Source of the DNA: Aeromicrobium phoceense
GTDB lineage: Bacteria > Actinomycetota > Actinomycetes > Propionibacteriales > Nocardioidaceae
Direction of reading: 5' to 3'
Length of the DNA stretch: 64,000 nt
Assembly: GCF_013868155.1 (NCBI RefSeq)
Contig: NZ_JACEOG010000001.1
Coordinates: forward strand, 1,674,001-1,738,000
Part shown: in pieces, positions 17,289 through 29,746 of the stretch
Position numbering within the stretch: position 1 is the first letter of the stretch
How the letters are laid out: each line of letters begins with the position of its first letter
Program-made: the position numbers and the translations under genes
Notes under the pieces: model-generated
Seen by the model: the letters and a program-made list of their open reading frames with translations, nothing else
What the model was told of the DNA's origin: nothing
Database searches by the model: none

Positions 17289-17641
17289 CGCTGAGACTCC
17301 TTCGCCGAGGCGCAGTCGATGCAGAGCCGGGCGACCGGGCGGGCCTCCAGGCGAGCCGCGGCGATCTGCCGGCCGCACGACTCGCAGGTGCCGTAGGTGC
17401 CGGCGGCGACCCGCTCCATGGCGGCGTCGATCTCGACCAGGTGCTGGCGGGTCTGCTGCAGCATCGAGTCGACCTGCGAGCGCTCGAACGCGACGGTGGA
17501 CCCGTCGGGGTCGTGCTCGTCGTCGGCGTTGGAGTCCAGGGAGGCCTCGACGACCTGGTCGAAGTCACGCATCAGGCCGTGCAGCTGACCCCGGGTCCGC
17601 TCGCGTTCGGCCTCGAGTCGCTCGAGGGTCTCGTTCGTCAT
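17285..17641 (-). CDS. TraR/DksA-type C4 zinc-finger protein, 118 aa
   Basis: An N-terminal coiled-coil-like helical region (LERLEAERERTRGQLHGLMR) is followed by CESCG...LCIDC, the four-cysteine zinc finger of the DksA/TraR family. Family members bind RNA polymerase through the secondary channel; this actinobacterial subgroup is little characterised. A GGAGG ribosome site lies six bases before the ATG. It forms a two-gene unit with the ASCH protein. Confidence 0.88.
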   Translation of the reverse strand: MTNETLERLEAERERTRGQLHGLMRDFDQVVEASLDSNADDEHDPDGSTVAFERSQVDSMLQQTRQHLVEIDAAMERVAAGTYGTCESCGRQIAAARLEARPVARLCIDCASAKESQR

Positions 17642-17746
17642 GGGGGACCTCCGTTCCGCGCCGCGCACGCGCCGCCCATCCATGATGCCGCGTCTGTCCA
17701 CCATGAGGGGGTTCCGCGACGAGCGAGCCGCGACGACACTCGGGTG

Positions 17747-18328
17747 ATGAGCACCGTCGACCTGCAACCCGCGGCCCAGGCCCTCCTCGCGACCGTCCGG
17801 GGCATCAAGGACGAGCACCTCGACCACGAGACCCCGTGCGAGGGCGTGTCCGTGGGGCAGATGCTCCATCACGTCGACGGACTTTCGCAGGCGTTCCGCG
17901 CGGCCGCCGACAAGGAGCTCGGGCCGCTGACCGACACCGCGCCGGATCCCGGGGCCTCTCCCACCGTGGAGGACGGCTGGCGCTCGGAGCTGGAGGATCA
18001 CCTGGAGCGGCTGCTGGTGGCCTGGCGCGACCCCGCGGCGTGGGAGGGCATGACGCGGGCCGGTGGTGTCGACTTGCCGGGCGACGTCGCCGGGAGGGTC
18101 GCGCTCGACGAGGTGGTGCTGCACGGCTGGGATCTCGCCCGCGCGACCGGTCAGGAGTACGTCCTCGACGACGCGACGGCGGCCGCGTGCCTGGAGTTCG
18201 TGCAGCAGTTCGACCCGGCGGGAACGCCGGGGCTGTTCGGTCCGGCCGTCACCGTGCCGGACGACGCCCCGGTCCTCGATCGCCTGGTGGCGCGGGCCGG
18301 CCGCGACCCGCGCTGGACGCCCAGCTGA
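17747..18328 (+). CDS. TIGR03086 / mycothiol-dependent maleylpyruvate isomerase-like protein, 193 aa
   Basis: The TPCEGVSVGQMLHHVDGL segment and the later DEVVLHGWDLARATGQ segment are the two conserved blocks of actinobacterial DinB-like MDMPI-N proteins, with metal-binding His residues in HHVDG and LHGWD. The fold is a four-helix bundle often linked to mycothiol-dependent chemistry; the substrate is unknown. The ATG at 17747 is chosen because GACACT (17735-17740) ends seven bases upstream and the protein begins right at the first family helix. It ends five bases before the convergent DUF2200 gene. Confidence 0.8.
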   Translation: MSTVDLQPAAQALLATVRGIKDEHLDHETPCEGVSVGQMLHHVDGLSQAFRAAADKELGPLTDTAPDPGASPTVEDGWRSELEDHLERLLVAWRDPAAWEGMTRAGGVDLPGDVAGRVALDEVVLHGWDLARATGQEYVLDDATAAACLEFVQQFDPAGTPGLFGPAVTVPDDAPVLDRLVARAGRDPRWTPS

Positions 18329-18332
18329 CCGT

Positions 18333-18674
18333 TCAGCCGCGCAGGACCTTCTCCATCGTCTTGCCCTTGGCGAGCTCGTCGACCAGCTTGTCGAGATAGC
18401 GGATCTTCTGCATCAGCGGGTCCTCGACCTCCTCGACGCGCACGTGGCACACGACACCCGTGATGAGGGAGGCGTTGGGGTTGAGGTCGGCCTGCGCGAA
18501 GAAGTCCTCGAACGTCGTCCCGGCGTCGAGGTGCTTCTGCAGGGTGCTCTCGTCGAAGCCGGTCAGCCACTCGATGACCTGGTCGAGCTCGGCCTTCGTG
18601 CGCCCCTTCTTCTCGACCTTCGTGACGTAGTGGGGGTAGACCGAGGCGACGCTCGTCGTGAAGATCCGGTGCAT
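18333..18674 (-). CDS. DUF2200-family protein, 113 aa
   Basis: Starts [19 protein letters not shown] and continues with [19 protein letters not shown] and [19 protein letters not shown], the typical order and length of DUF2200 proteins. The function is unknown. TAGGAT (18681-18686, leftward) ends seven bases before the ATG, so it probably has its own leaderless transcript, although the MarR gene ends only 20 bases upstream. Confidence 0.85.
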   Translation of the reverse strand: MHRIFTTSVASVYPHYVTKVEKKGRTKAELDQVIEWLTGFDESTLQKHLDAGTTFEDFFAQADLNPNASLITGVVCHVRVEEVEDPLMQKIRYLDKLVDELAKGKTMEKVLRG

Positions 18675-18694
18675 GCGCCGATCCTAGGCTTCGA

Positions 18695-19138
18695 TCAGGC
18701 TTCGGCGGCAGCCTCGACGAACGCGTCGGCGAACGTGCCGAACTGCTCGAGGAACCGGGCGCGGTCGGCGCGGGGGAGGGCGTCCAGGGCGCGGTCCAGC
18801 AGACCGAGGTGCCGGTCGAGAGCGCGGGCGAACTCCGCGAGGGCGCTCTCGTTGGCCACGAAGTGCCACGCGCTCTGGCCCGGCTCCCGCGACCGCTCCA
18901 GCAGCCCGGCCTTGAGGGCGGCGTTCGCCTGCCGGTTCACGGTGGACTGCTCGAGCCCGAGCTCGTCCGCGATCTCCCGCAGGGTCCGCGGCCGGCCGTC
19001 GGAGAACATCCACAGCAGCCGCTGGTCGGCGTGCCCTCGTGGTCCGACGACCGCGCGCTGGCCCCGCTCGAGTCGCGAGATCGCGGTGAGCGCGGACCAG
19101 GCCGGGTTGGCCCGGGCGGCCTCGGTGATGGAGGTCAT
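18695..19138 (-). CDS. MarR-family transcriptional regulator, 147 aa
   Basis: Winged-helix regulator: RTLREIADELGLEQSTVNRQANAALKAG forms the recognition helices and the wing follows with GLLERSREPG. C-terminal helices fit the MarR dimer interface. A GGAG ribosome site lies before the ATG. It is divergent from an MFS exporter. Two palindromes in the shared promoter cover both sets of -10 hexamers, so it is expected to repress itself and the exporter and be released by a ligand. Confidence 0.88.
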   Translation of the reverse strand: MTSITEAARANPAWSALTAISRLERGQRAVVGPRGHADQRLLWMFSDGRPRTLREIADELGLEQSTVNRQANAALKAGLLERSREPGQSAWHFVANESALAEFARALDRHLGLLDRALDALPRADRARFLEQFGTFADAFVEAAAEA

Positions 19139-19169
19139 GCTGGCTCCGGTGGTCGGGGGACGGACGTCA

Positions 19170-19206
19170 TGTGTAGTCTACACAGGTTGATGTGTAGGTT
19201 ACACAT
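19170..19206. promoter_or_regulatory. Two MarR-type palindromic operators
   Basis: TGTGTAG-T-CTACACA (19170-19184) and ATGTGTA-GGT-TACACAT (19190-19206) are near-identical palindromes with centres 21 bp apart, about two helical turns. They contain possible -10 hexamers in both directions (TAGTCT 19174-19179 and TAGGTT 19195-19200 rightward, TAGACT 19175-19180 leftward). Bound regulator would block the promoters of both divergent genes. Confidence 0.85.
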
Positions 19207-19230
19207 CGCTGCTTCCGACAGGACCCACCC

Positions 19231-20652
19231 ATGCCCTCTCCCTCCGTCGTCGACGAGCGCGTCGAGACCCGCTTCCCCCCGATCGCCGTCATCTTCGTGC
19301 TGTGCTTCGGCAGCCTCGCCGGCGCGCTCATGCAGTCGCTCGTCATCCCGATCCAGAGCGAACTGCCGCGGCTGCTCGGCACGGAGCCGGGCAACGCGTC
19401 CTGGGCCGTCACCGCCACGCTGCTCGCGGCCGCCGTGACGATGCCCGTCACCGGGCGCCTCGCCGACATGTACGGCAAGAAGAAGGTCATGGTCGTCTCG
19501 GCGGGGATCCTCGTGGCCGGCTCCGTGGTCGCCGCGATGTCGAGCTCGCTCGCGCCGTTCCTCGTCGGCCGCGCGCTCCAGGGCATGGCCATGGGCTACA
19601 TCCCCGTCGCGATCAGCATGGTGCGCGAGGTCGCGCCGCCCGAGAAGCGCGCGACGGCCGTCGCCGCGGTCAGCGCCACGCTCGGCGTCGGTGGTGCCCT
19701 CGGCCTGCCGCTGGCCGCGTGGATCGCCCAGGACTACTCGTGGCACGCGCTGTTCTGGTTCTCGTCCGTGCTGGCGGCAGTCATCCTCGTCGCGACCCTG
19801 GTCGTCGTCCCGAGCGTCCACGACGCGCACCCCGCCCGCATCGACGTCGTCGGTGTCATCGGGCTGGCCATCGGTCTGGTGTCGGCGCTGGTCGGCGTCA
19901 GCAAGGGCAGCGAGTGGGGCTGGTCGGACGGTCGCACGATCGGCGCGATCGTGGGCGGCGTCGTCGTGCTGCTGCTGTGGGGCTGGTTCGAGCTGCGCCA
20001 CCACGACCCGCTCGTGGACCTGCGCACCAGCGCCCATCCGCCCGTCCTGTTCACGAACCTCGCGGCCGTCCTGATCGGCTTCGGCATGATGGCGCAGTCC
20101 ATCGTGCTGCCGCAGCTGCTGCAGCTGCCCGAGGAGACCGGCTTCGGCCTGGGCCAGACGATCCTCCAGGCGGGTCTGTGGATGGCGCCCGGTGGCCTGA
20201 TGATGATGTTCTTCGCCCCCGTCTCGAGCCGGCTGATCACCTCGATCGGTGCTCGCCTCACGCTTTCGATCGGCGCCACGGTCCTGGCGGTCGGCTACCT
20301 CGTGACGCTGTTCCTGATGAACGCGCCGTGGGAGCTCATGCTCGGCTCGCTGGTCGCGTGCGCCGGTGTCGGCATCGGCTACGCGGCCATGCCGACGCTG
20401 ATCCTGGACAACGTGCCGGAGTCCGAGTCGGGCTCCGGCGTCGGCCTCAACGCCCTGATGCGCTCGGTCGGCACCACGATCGCCGGCGCCGTCATGGCGG
20501 CCGTCCTGACGAGCCGGACGGTGGACTTCGGGGGCTACGCGATCCCCGACAAGGGCGCCTTCCAGCTGTGCTTCGTCATCGGCGCGGGTGCGGCGTTCGC
20601 GGGTGCTCTCGTCGCGTTGCTGGTGCCGCGTCAGGGCCTCAGTCGTCGATGA
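19231..20652 (+). CDS. MFS exporter (DHA2 family), 473 aa
   Basis: A 14-TM-type drug:proton antiporter by length and hydropathy. VTGRLADMYGKKKVM is the MFS motif A loop and LVGRALQGMAMGYIPVAISM fits motif C-like helix 5 of exporters. It is divergent from a MarR regulator and should be derepressed by that regulator's ligand. Its last 14 bases overlap the convergent arr gene. It is distinct from the exporter at 2.5-3.9 kb. Confidence 0.9.
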   Translation: MPSPSVVDERVETRFPPIAVIFVLCFGSLAGALMQSLVIPIQSELPRLLGTEPGNASWAVTATLLAAAVTMPVTGRLADMYGKKKVMVVSAGILVAGSVVAAMSSSLAPFLVGRALQGMAMGYIPVAISMVREVAPPEKRATAVAAVSATLGVGGALGLPLAAWIAQDYSWHALFWFSSVLAAVILVATLVVVPSVHDAHPARIDVVGVIGLAIGLVSALVGVSKGSEWGWSDGRTIGAIVGGVVVLLLWGWFELRHHDPLVDLRTSAHPPVLFTNLAAVLIGFGMMAQSIVLPQLLQLPEETGFGLGQTILQAGLWMAPGGLMMMFFAPVSSRLITSIGARLTLSIGATVLAVGYLVTLFLMNAPWELMLGSLVACAGVGIGYAAMPTLILDNVPESESGSGVGLNALMRSVGTTIAGAVMAAVLTSRTVDFGGYAIPDKGAFQLCFVIGAGAAFAGALVALLVPRQGLSRR

Positions 20653-21058
20653 CGACCTCGCCCCGCTCCTTCATGGCGGCGAGGCTGTCGAGCATGTGCT
20701 GGAGGACCTCCGGCGGATGGGGCTCCCACCCGACGACCTCCTCGACCACGCGGATCGGCTCCTTGCTGCGGTAGGAGCGGGTGGGGTTCCCCGGGAACTT
20801 CTTGTCCGTCAGGTTCGGGTCGTCCTCGAAGGGCCCGGTCGGCTCCACCCGGTAGATGTGGCCGCGGCCCTCGCCCGCGGACAGCTCGGCGCCCCACGTC
20901 GCGGCGTCCAGGGTGCCGGTGAAGTAGATGTGGCCGGCGGTGCGGTTCTCACCGAAGTTCGCCCGGCGACCCGGCTCGAGCAGATCGCCGGGGGAGAGGA
21001 CCGCCTTCGTGCCGTGGAAGAAGGGCCCATCATCGGGGCCCAGTCGGTCGTCGCTCAT
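20639..21058 (-). CDS. arr: Rifamycin ADP-ribosyltransferase, 139 aa
   Basis: Matches Arr throughout its length: GPFFHGTKAVLSPGDLLEPG, HIYFTGTLDAATWGAELS, YRVEPTGPFEDDPNLTDKKF and GNPTRSYRS are the conserved NAD- and drug-binding blocks, and the size (about 140 residues) is normal. Arr transfers ADP-ribose from NAD to the ansa-bridge hydroxyl of rifamycins and inactivates them. The ATG at 21058 fits the family N-terminus, and GATCCT (21065-21070, leftward) ends seven bases before it; a GTG at 21076 is an alternative. An 18-bp palindrome covers the expected -35 region. The 3' end overlaps the convergent MFS gene by 14 bases. Confidence 0.93.
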   Translation of the reverse strand: MSDDRLGPDDGPFFHGTKAVLSPGDLLEPGRRANFGENRTAGHIYFTGTLDAATWGAELSAGEGRGHIYRVEPTGPFEDDPNLTDKKFPGNPTRSYRSKEPIRVVEEVVGWEPHPPEVLQHMLDSLAAMKERGEVVIDD

Positions 21059-21083
21059 ACGGTCAGGATCGCCCACGGTGACG

Positions 21084-21101
21084 CATCTGGGTACCCAGAT
21101 G
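21084..21101. promoter_or_regulatory. 18-bp perfect palindrome upstream of arr
   Basis: CATCTGGGTACCCAGATG is perfectly self-complementary. It lies 26 bases upstream of the arr start, over the likely -35 region, and 26 bases after the stop of the CDP-glycerol transferase gene. It may be an operator for arr. As a stem with GTAC loop it could also be a terminator, but it lacks a downstream T tract. Confidence 0.7.
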
Positions 21102-21127
21102 TCCCGAAGGACGAAGCGCGCGTCCCG

Positions 21128-24447
<3,320 letters not shown>

Positions 24448-24453
24448 CACGAC

Positions 24454-24497
24454 AGGCTATCGGCCCGCCTGACGGATCAGTGAATCCGACCTACAGT
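24454..24497. promoter_or_regulatory. Back-to-back leaderless promoters of the envelope operon and stalked surface protein
   Basis: TAGCCT (24454-24459, leftward) ends seven bases before GTG 24447. TACAGT (24492-24497, rightward) ends seven bases before GTG 24504. Both positions would start transcription at or next to the start codon and they decide the starts chosen for the two genes. Confidence 0.65.
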
Positions 24498-24503
24498 GAT
24501 CGA

Positions 24504-25940
24504 GTGGGGTTGCGCACCGCGGGTCGGGCACTCACCGTCGCCGGGATGCTGGCGGCGGCGGCTGGCGCGGGCCTGGTGGTCTCGCCTCCCGCTTGGGCTG
24601 TCGGACCGGTCAACCCGGTGCTGATCGACATCGCCGATCCTGCCAACGCCGGCTTCCTCGTGTTCGTCGAGAACGACGTCATCCTCGAGGCCGACGAGTC
24701 CGAGGGCACGATGGCCGTCGGTGGCGACGTGACCTTCCGCCGCAACTACAACGTCATGCGTCCCGCCTCCTCTCCGACGCCCGAGAACGTCGCGCTCTAC
24801 GTCGGCGGCGGGTTGAACTTCCCGCAGGCCGGCTCAGGATCGATTCTGCGGATCATGGGCGGTCAGGCCCGCGTGATGGACGACACCACCTACGACGCCT
24901 TCGTCGGCGGCCCGGGCGCCGTCGCCGTGCCGCCGGGGGAGGCCGCCGACTACATCCCCAGGCTCGAGGTCCAGACGGCGCAGACGGTCGCCGAGTTCAC
25001 CCAGCCGGTGCCCGAGGTCAACTTCGACGCGGCGTTCTCGCAGTACAGGACGCTGTCGACGGAGATGGGACAGTGCGCCAACACCGTCGCTCTCACATCG
25101 GCCGACGGGACCCAGCTCGTGCGGCCCGTCCCATCGGGGACGCAGGCTTATCTGTCTCTCACGGCTGGGACGACGAACGTGCTCAACGTGACGGCCGCCG
25201 AGCTCGACGGGCTGACGAGCCTGACGTTCAACGAGCCGCGGCCGGGGCCCGGCACGACTCTCCTCATCAACGTGACCGGGAACTTCAACGGCAGCATGCC
25301 GAACCTCGCTGGTGTCTCGAGCGCGAACGCGCCGTACATGCTGTGGAACTTCCCTGACGCCACGGACCTGGAGATCGAGAACTCGGACTCGCTGGAGGGG
25401 ACGGTCTACGCGCCGCGCGCCGACCTCGACTGGTATGCCCACGGGAACATCGAGGGCAACGTGATCGCGCGGAGCTTCGACCACCTCAGCTTCGCGGGCC
25501 GCGATGTCCGGGAGGTGCACAACTTCCCCTTCCAGGGCGTCATCGACTGTGAGCCGACCACGGAGCCGACGACCGAGCCGACGACGGAGCCGACGACGGA
25601 GCCGACGACCGAGCCGACGACCGAGCCGACGACCGAGCCGACGACCGAGCCGACGACCGAGCCCACCACGGAGCCGACGACCGAGCCGACGACCGAGCCC
25701 ACCACGGATCCGACCACGGAGCCGACGGACGTCGGTTCCGGCGGGGGCGAGCAGGGACCGGGCTCGGACTACTACTGGAGTTCCGACGGCGGCGGGGGAG
25801 GCACCGGCCTGGCCGCCGCGGGCGGCCCCGGCGCCGCGATCCTCGCGGGCGGGGCGCTGGCCACCGCCGCGGGGCTGCTGCTCCTGCTGCTCAGCGGTAG
25901 ATCGAGCGCTCGGCGTCCGACCGCGCCACGAAGGCCGTGA
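24504..25940 (+). CDS. Secreted choice-of-anchor-A-like protein with (Thr-Thr-Glu-Pro)n stalk, 478 aa
   Basis: A signal peptide (about residues 1-33, ending PPAWA) is followed by a domain resembling choice-of-anchor A (TIGR04215) proteins: [20 protein letters not shown], then GGGLNFP and a later [13 protein letters not shown] / [13 protein letters not shown] 60-residue TTEP-repeat stalk, a glycine-rich patch, one C-terminal hydrophobic segment and a basic RRP tail follow, so the domain is displayed outside the membrane. No LPXTG motif is evident. GTG 24504 is chosen from the TACAGT box; GTG 24480 would add eight residues. The last 50 bases overlap the convergent CDP-glycerol transferase gene. 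Confidence 0.72.
   Translation: MGLRTAGRALTVAGMLAAAAGAGLVVSPPAWAVGPVNPVLIDIADPANAGFLVFVENDVILEADESEGTMAVGGDVTFRRNYNVMRPASSPTPENVALYVGGGLNFPQAGSGSILRIMGGQARVMDDTTYDAFVGGPGAVAVPPGEAADYIPRLEVQTAQTVAEFTQPVPEVNFDAAFSQYRTLSTEMGQCANTVALTSADGTQLVRPVPSGTQAYLSLTAGTTNVLNVTAAELDGLTSLTFNEPRPGPGTTLLINVTGNFNGSMPNLAGVSSANAPYMLWNFPDATDLEIENSDSLEGTVYAPRADLDWYAHGNIEGNVIARSFDHLSFAGRDVREVHNFPFQGVIDCEPTTEPTTEPTTEPTTEPTTEPTTEPTTEPTTEPTTEPTTEPTTEPTTEPTTDPTTEPTDVGSGGGEQGPGSDYYWSSDGGGGGTGLAAAGGPGAAILAGGALATAAGLLLLLLSGRSSARRPTAPRRP
25551..25725 (+). repeat. 12-nt coding tandem repeat (Glu-Pro-Thr-Thr stalk)
   Basis: About fourteen imperfect copies of a 12-base unit of the form GAGCCGACSACS run without interruption inside the surface protein gene and encode the tetrapeptide EPTT. 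Copy number variation by slippage would stay in frame. Confidence 0.95.
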
Positions 25941-27657
25941 CCGCCTCGCGGAACGCCTCGAGCGAGCGCTGCTCCGGCGGGCCGAGCAGGTAGGTCGCGA
26001 GCTTCGAGCGGTACTCGGCCAGCTGGTCGGGGCCGCGTCCGGTGATCACGTCGAGGAACTCGTCCATGCCCTGGGCGTGGCTGCCGAGCAGCGTGGCGGC
26101 GGCGCTGGAGGGGTAGTCCTCGCGGAACTGCCTGGTCGAGACGCCCGCGTGGTTGAACACGGCGTAGGGCTTCTCGCCCGCGAGCCAGTCCGAGAGCACG
26201 CTCGAGATGTCGCTCACCAGGGCGGTGGACTGGTTCATCCAGCCGGTCAGCGACCCACTGGTGACCACGCGGTGGTCGATGCCGGTGCGCGCCTTGGCGT
26301 CGTCGAGGCGGCGCGAGATCACGGCGTGCGCGATGCGGTACTTGGCGTCGCGCTGGCCGGTGAACGGGTGCGGCTTGTAGACCACGCGCACCGACCCGTC
26401 GGCCAGCAGCGCGTCGATCAGCTGGACGCCGATGGCGCGCAGCGAGGAGTACTCCTGGTGCTGGTTCACGCCCTCCCACGTGGGGGCGTAGAGCACCGTG
26501 GGGATCTCGGCCTCGCCGACGCGGGGCGTGCGCTCGATCGCGTGCACCTGGGGGCGGCCGACGAACCGGTACTGGTCCTCGGGGATGTGCATGCCCGAGC
26601 GCCGGTAGCGGTCGGCGCCGGCCTCGCCGGCGACCCACAGCTCGTCGTAGACGCGCGAGAACGGGTTGTTGGAGGCGCTCTTGTCGCTGTCGCCGTGGCC
26701 GATGAACGCACTCATCATCGTGGGCAGGCGCAGCAGGTGGATGTTGTTGCCGGTGTTGCTGGGGTAGAGCGCCACCTTGACCATGGAGAAGTCGAGCATC
26801 AGCAGCTCGCCCGGCGCCGGCAGCGACAGCGTGGGCAGCGACGAGGACGCCATCCGCTCGAAGAGGGGATGGTCGCGCAGCACCACGAAGACCCGCTGGT
26901 CGAGGCTCTCGAGGGCCTCGATCCAGGTGTTGATCTGGTAGGCCGCGGTGTCGGGGCCGGAGAGGTGGACGACCACCTCGGGGCGGTACTCGTCCAGGAA
27001 CTTCTGGACGGCCGACAGCTGCGGCGTGAAGCCCGTGGCGCGCTTGGCCATGCGCATGCGCCAGCTGGCGAGCACGTCGGGCACGGTCGCGGCGGCCAGG
27101 ACCGCGAAGGCGGCCACTCCGGCGGACAGCACGATCCACCACGGGGCGCCGAGGATGGCCGGCGCGAGGGCCGCGAGCTGGACGAGCGTCACGAGGACGG
27201 GACGGCTGCGGGGCTCCTCGGCGATGTACGTGTCGCCCGGGATGTGGCGGGTGCGCATCGGCTTGAGGGGCCCGATCCGCCGGTACTCGGCGTGCAGGGC
27301 CCTCGCGCACAGGCCCGTGACGATGAGCAGCGTGACGAGCAGGAAGGCGTGCAACGCCGTGTCGTTGGCGAACTGCGAGGCGGCGGTGGCCGCCACGATG
27401 ACGCGCAGGGCGAAACGCAGCGGAGGTCCGGCCGACGCCTGGCGCAGCAGCATCGACGACAGGGGTGAGCGGCGCTCGAGGAGCCACTCGGAGACGACCG
27501 AGACGATCAGCGCGATCGCGGCGGCCAGGTCGAGGTCGAGGACGACGAGCAGCAGCGCCAGCAGGATCGTGCCGTTGACCAGGAGCAGGCCCGGCAGCTC
27601 GGTGCTGTGACCCAGCCGCGCGACGAGAGAACGCACGAAACGCGCCGGGGAAGCCAT
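25891..27657 (-). CDS. Membrane-bound CDP-glycerol glycerophosphotransferase family protein, 588 aa
   Basis: The N-terminal 190 residues have about five hydrophobic segments. The C-terminal half carries the same transferase blocks as the paralogue at 21-22 kb: [36 protein letters not shown] and [20 protein letters not shown]. It probably polymerises or primes an alditol-phosphate wall polymer. ATG 27657 is supported by TAGATT (27665-27670, leftward) ending eight bases upstream. The 3' end overlaps the convergent surface protein gene by 50 bases, an unusually long overlap here. Confidence 0.85.
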   Translation of the reverse strand: MASPARFVRSLVARLGHSTELPGLLLVNGTILLALLLVVLDLDLAAAIALIVSVVSEWLLERRSPLSSMLLRQASAGPPLRFALRVIVAATAASQFANDTALHAFLLVTLLIVTGLCARALHAEYRRIGPLKPMRTRHIPGDTYIAEEPRSRPVLVTLVQLAALAPAILGAPWWIVLSAGVAAFAVLAAATVPDVLASWRMRMAKRATGFTPQLSAVQKFLDEYRPEVVVHLSGPDTAAYQINTWIEALESLDQRVFVVLRDHPLFERMASSSLPTLSLPAPGELLMLDFSMVKVALYPSNTGNNIHLLRLPTMMSAFIGHGDSDKSASNNPFSRVYDELWVAGEAGADRYRRSGMHIPEDQYRFVGRPQVHAIERTPRVGEAEIPTVLYAPTWEGVNQHQEYSSLRAIGVQLIDALLADGSVRVVYKPHPFTGQRDAKYRIAHAVISRRLDDAKARTGIDHRVVTSGSLTGWMNQSTALVSDISSVLSDWLAGEKPYAVFNHAGVSTRQFREDYPSSAAATLLGSHAQGMDEFLDVITGRGPDQLAEYRSKLATYLLGPPEQRSLEAFREAVTAFVARSDAERSIYR

Positions 27658-27707
27658 GGGCGGCAATCTACCGCGTGTGACGGTTGTGGCCGGTGTACCG
27701 TCGGGGC

Positions 27708-29066
27708 GTGCCTTGGGGACGTCGCCGTTTTCGCCTCCCGGCGTCGATCGCCCATCCCGTGCGATTGCTGCCGCTGGCCTTCCTGACCCTCATCCTGGCC
27801 GGCACCCTCCTGCTGCTGCTGCCGTTCGCCCGCGAGGGCGAGGCGGACCCCTCGTTCATGGACGCGTTCTTCACGTCCACCTCGGCGGTCACGGTCACGG
27901 GTCTGGCGACGGTCGACACGGGCACCTACTGGTCGATCATCGGCCAAGCGATCATCCTGGTCCTCGTCGAGATCGGCGGCATCGGCATCATCGCGATGAC
28001 CACGGTCCTGGGTCTGTTCGTGGGCGGGCGTCTCGGCCTGCGCACCCGGCTGGCGGCCCAGACCGACATGCACGTGGTGAGCCTCGGCGACGTGGGTCCG
28101 CTGTTCAAGCGCGTGGCCATCACGACGCTGCTCTTCCAGGGCGTCACCGCGGTGATCCTCACGTGGCGGTACGCCACCGGCTACTTCGACTCGTTCGCCG
28201 AGTCCCTCTGGCACGGTGTGTTCGACGCCGTCATGGCGTTCAACAACGCCGGCTTCTCGCTGCACCCCGACAGCCTCACCAGCTACGCCGGCGACTTCGC
28301 GGTGATCCTGCCGGTCTCGGTGGCCGTCTTCGCCGGTGGCCTGGGCTTCCCGGTCCTGGCCGAGCTCTACCAGGAGTGGCGCTCGCCGAAGACCTGGACG
28401 ATCCACACGCGCCTCACGATCTGGGGCTCCCTGCTGCTGCTGGCCATCGCCTCGACGATGTTCGTCGTCGTCGAGTGGAACAACGCCGCCACGATCGGCG
28501 ACCTCAGCCCCATCGACAAGCTGGTCACCGGCATCGAGGGCGGCATCATGACCCGCTCCGGCGGCCTGGCCAGCTTCGACTGGGGCGCGGTCGAGCCGGT
28601 CACGCTCTTCATGGCGATCATCATGATGTTCATCGGCGCGGGCAGCGCCTCGACCGCCGGCGGCATCAAGATCACGACGTTCTTGCTGCTGGCGTACGTG
28701 ATCCTGGCCGAGCTGCGCGGTGAGGACCAGGTGCGCATCGGGTCGCGGGCGATCAACCCGCGCACGATCCGCACCGCGCTGAGCATCGCGCTCATCGCCG
28801 TGGGCCTGGTGACGGGCGGCTCCATGGCACTCATGATCCTGGCCGGCGTCCCGCTCGCGGACGGACTGTTCGAGTCCGCCTCCGCCTTCGGCACCGTGGG
28901 CCTGTCCACGGGCCTGACCCCCGAGCTCAACATCCCCGGGCAGCTGGTGCTCATCGTCTTGATGTTCATCGGCCGAGTGGGCACCATTACGGCAGCCTCC
29001 GCGTTCGTGCTGAGGCGGCGCCAATCCAGGTATCACCTTCCCGAGGAGCAACCGATCATTGGCTAA
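27708..29066 (+). CDS. Potassium uptake channel subunit TrkH family, 452 aa
   Basis: Polytopic membrane protein with the four-repeat TrkH/KtrB layout. STSAVTVTGLATVDT, FNNAGFSL, GIMTRSGGLASFD and SAFGTVGLSTGLTPEL contain the four selectivity-filter glycines of each pore loop. It imports K+ together with the regulatory TrkA protein encoded directly downstream with an eight-base overlap (TTGGCTAA). GTG 27708 is chosen because TACCGT (27696-27701) ends seven bases upstream. Confidence 0.92.
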   Translation: MPWGRRRFRLPASIAHPVRLLPLAFLTLILAGTLLLLLPFAREGEADPSFMDAFFTSTSAVTVTGLATVDTGTYWSIIGQAIILVLVEIGGIGIIAMTTVLGLFVGGRLGLRTRLAAQTDMHVVSLGDVGPLFKRVAITTLLFQGVTAVILTWRYATGYFDSFAESLWHGVFDAVMAFNNAGFSLHPDSLTSYAGDFAVILPVSVAVFAGGLGFPVLAELYQEWRSPKTWTIHTRLTIWGSLLLLAIASTMFVVVEWNNAATIGDLSPIDKLVTGIEGGIMTRSGGLASFDWGAVEPVTLFMAIIMMFIGAGSASTAGGIKITTFLLLAYVILAELRGEDQVRIGSRAINPRTIRTALSIALIAVGLVTGGSMALMILAGVPLADGLFESASAFGTVGLSTGLTPELNIPGQLVLIVLMFIGRVGTITAASAFVLRRRQSRYHLPEEQPIIG

Positions 29067-29733
29067 CAACGACCCCCTCACCGCGCCCGTCCTCGTCGTG
29101 GGACTCGGCCGGTTCGGCTCCGCCGTCGCGCGGTCGCTGGTCCGGCTCGGCCACGACGTCCTGGGCGTCGACGAGGACCCCCAGCTGGTGCAGCGCTTCG
29201 CGAGCGAGTTCACCCACGTCGTCTCGGCCGACACCACCGACACCGAGGCCCTGCGCCAGATCGGCGCGGAGCAGTTCGACCGCGCCGTCGTGGGCATCGG
29301 CACCGACATCGAGGCCAGCGTCCTGACCGTGCTGAGCCTCGTGGAGCTGGGCGTCTCGGAGGTGTGGGCGAAGGCCATCAACGCCAAGCACGCCCGGATC
29401 CTCGAGCGCGTCGGCGCCACGCACGTCGTGCGTCCCGAGTCGGCGATGGGGGAGCGGGTGGCCCACATGGTCACCGGCGCGATGATCGACTACATCGAGT
29501 TCGACGACGGCTTCTCGATCGCCCGTACCCGGGCGCCGAAGCTCGCGGCGGGCCGCACGCTGCTGGAGTCCCAGCTGCGGGCCAGGTTCGGGGTCACCGT
29601 CGTCGGCGTGAAGCGCCGGGGCGAGGACTTCACCTACGCGCGCCCCGAGACCTCGATCGCCGCGTCGGACGAGCTCATCGTCTCCGGTCCCACGCGCAAG
29701 GTCGAGACGTTCTGCGCGCTGAGGAACGAGTAG
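29059..29733 (+). CDS. TrkA-type potassium uptake regulatory protein, 224 aa
   Basis: RCK-N domain with VLVVGLGRFGSAVARSL (GxGxxG) and acidic VDEDP at the end of the second strand for NAD(H)/ATP binding, then an RCK-C domain (about 140-220). It gates the TrkH channel from the cytoplasmic face. The TTG start overlaps the trkH stop by eight bases. A start further inside would remove the first nucleotide-binding strand, so TTG is preferred. Confidence 0.92.
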   Translation: MANNDPLTAPVLVVGLGRFGSAVARSLVRLGHDVLGVDEDPQLVQRFASEFTHVVSADTTDTEALRQIGAEQFDRAVVGIGTDIEASVLTVLSLVELGVSEVWAKAINAKHARILERVGATHVVRPESAMGERVAHMVTGAMIDYIEFDDGFSIARTRAPKLAAGRTLLESQLRARFGVTVVGVKRRGEDFTYARPETSIAASDELIVSGPTRKVETFCALRNE

Positions 29734-29746
29734 TCCCGGGCGCCGG

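Noticed and set aside
25551-25725. Possible CRISPR-like or satellite array
   Set aside because: The 12-base units have no spacers, stay in frame and encode a (EPTT)n stalk in a secreted protein.
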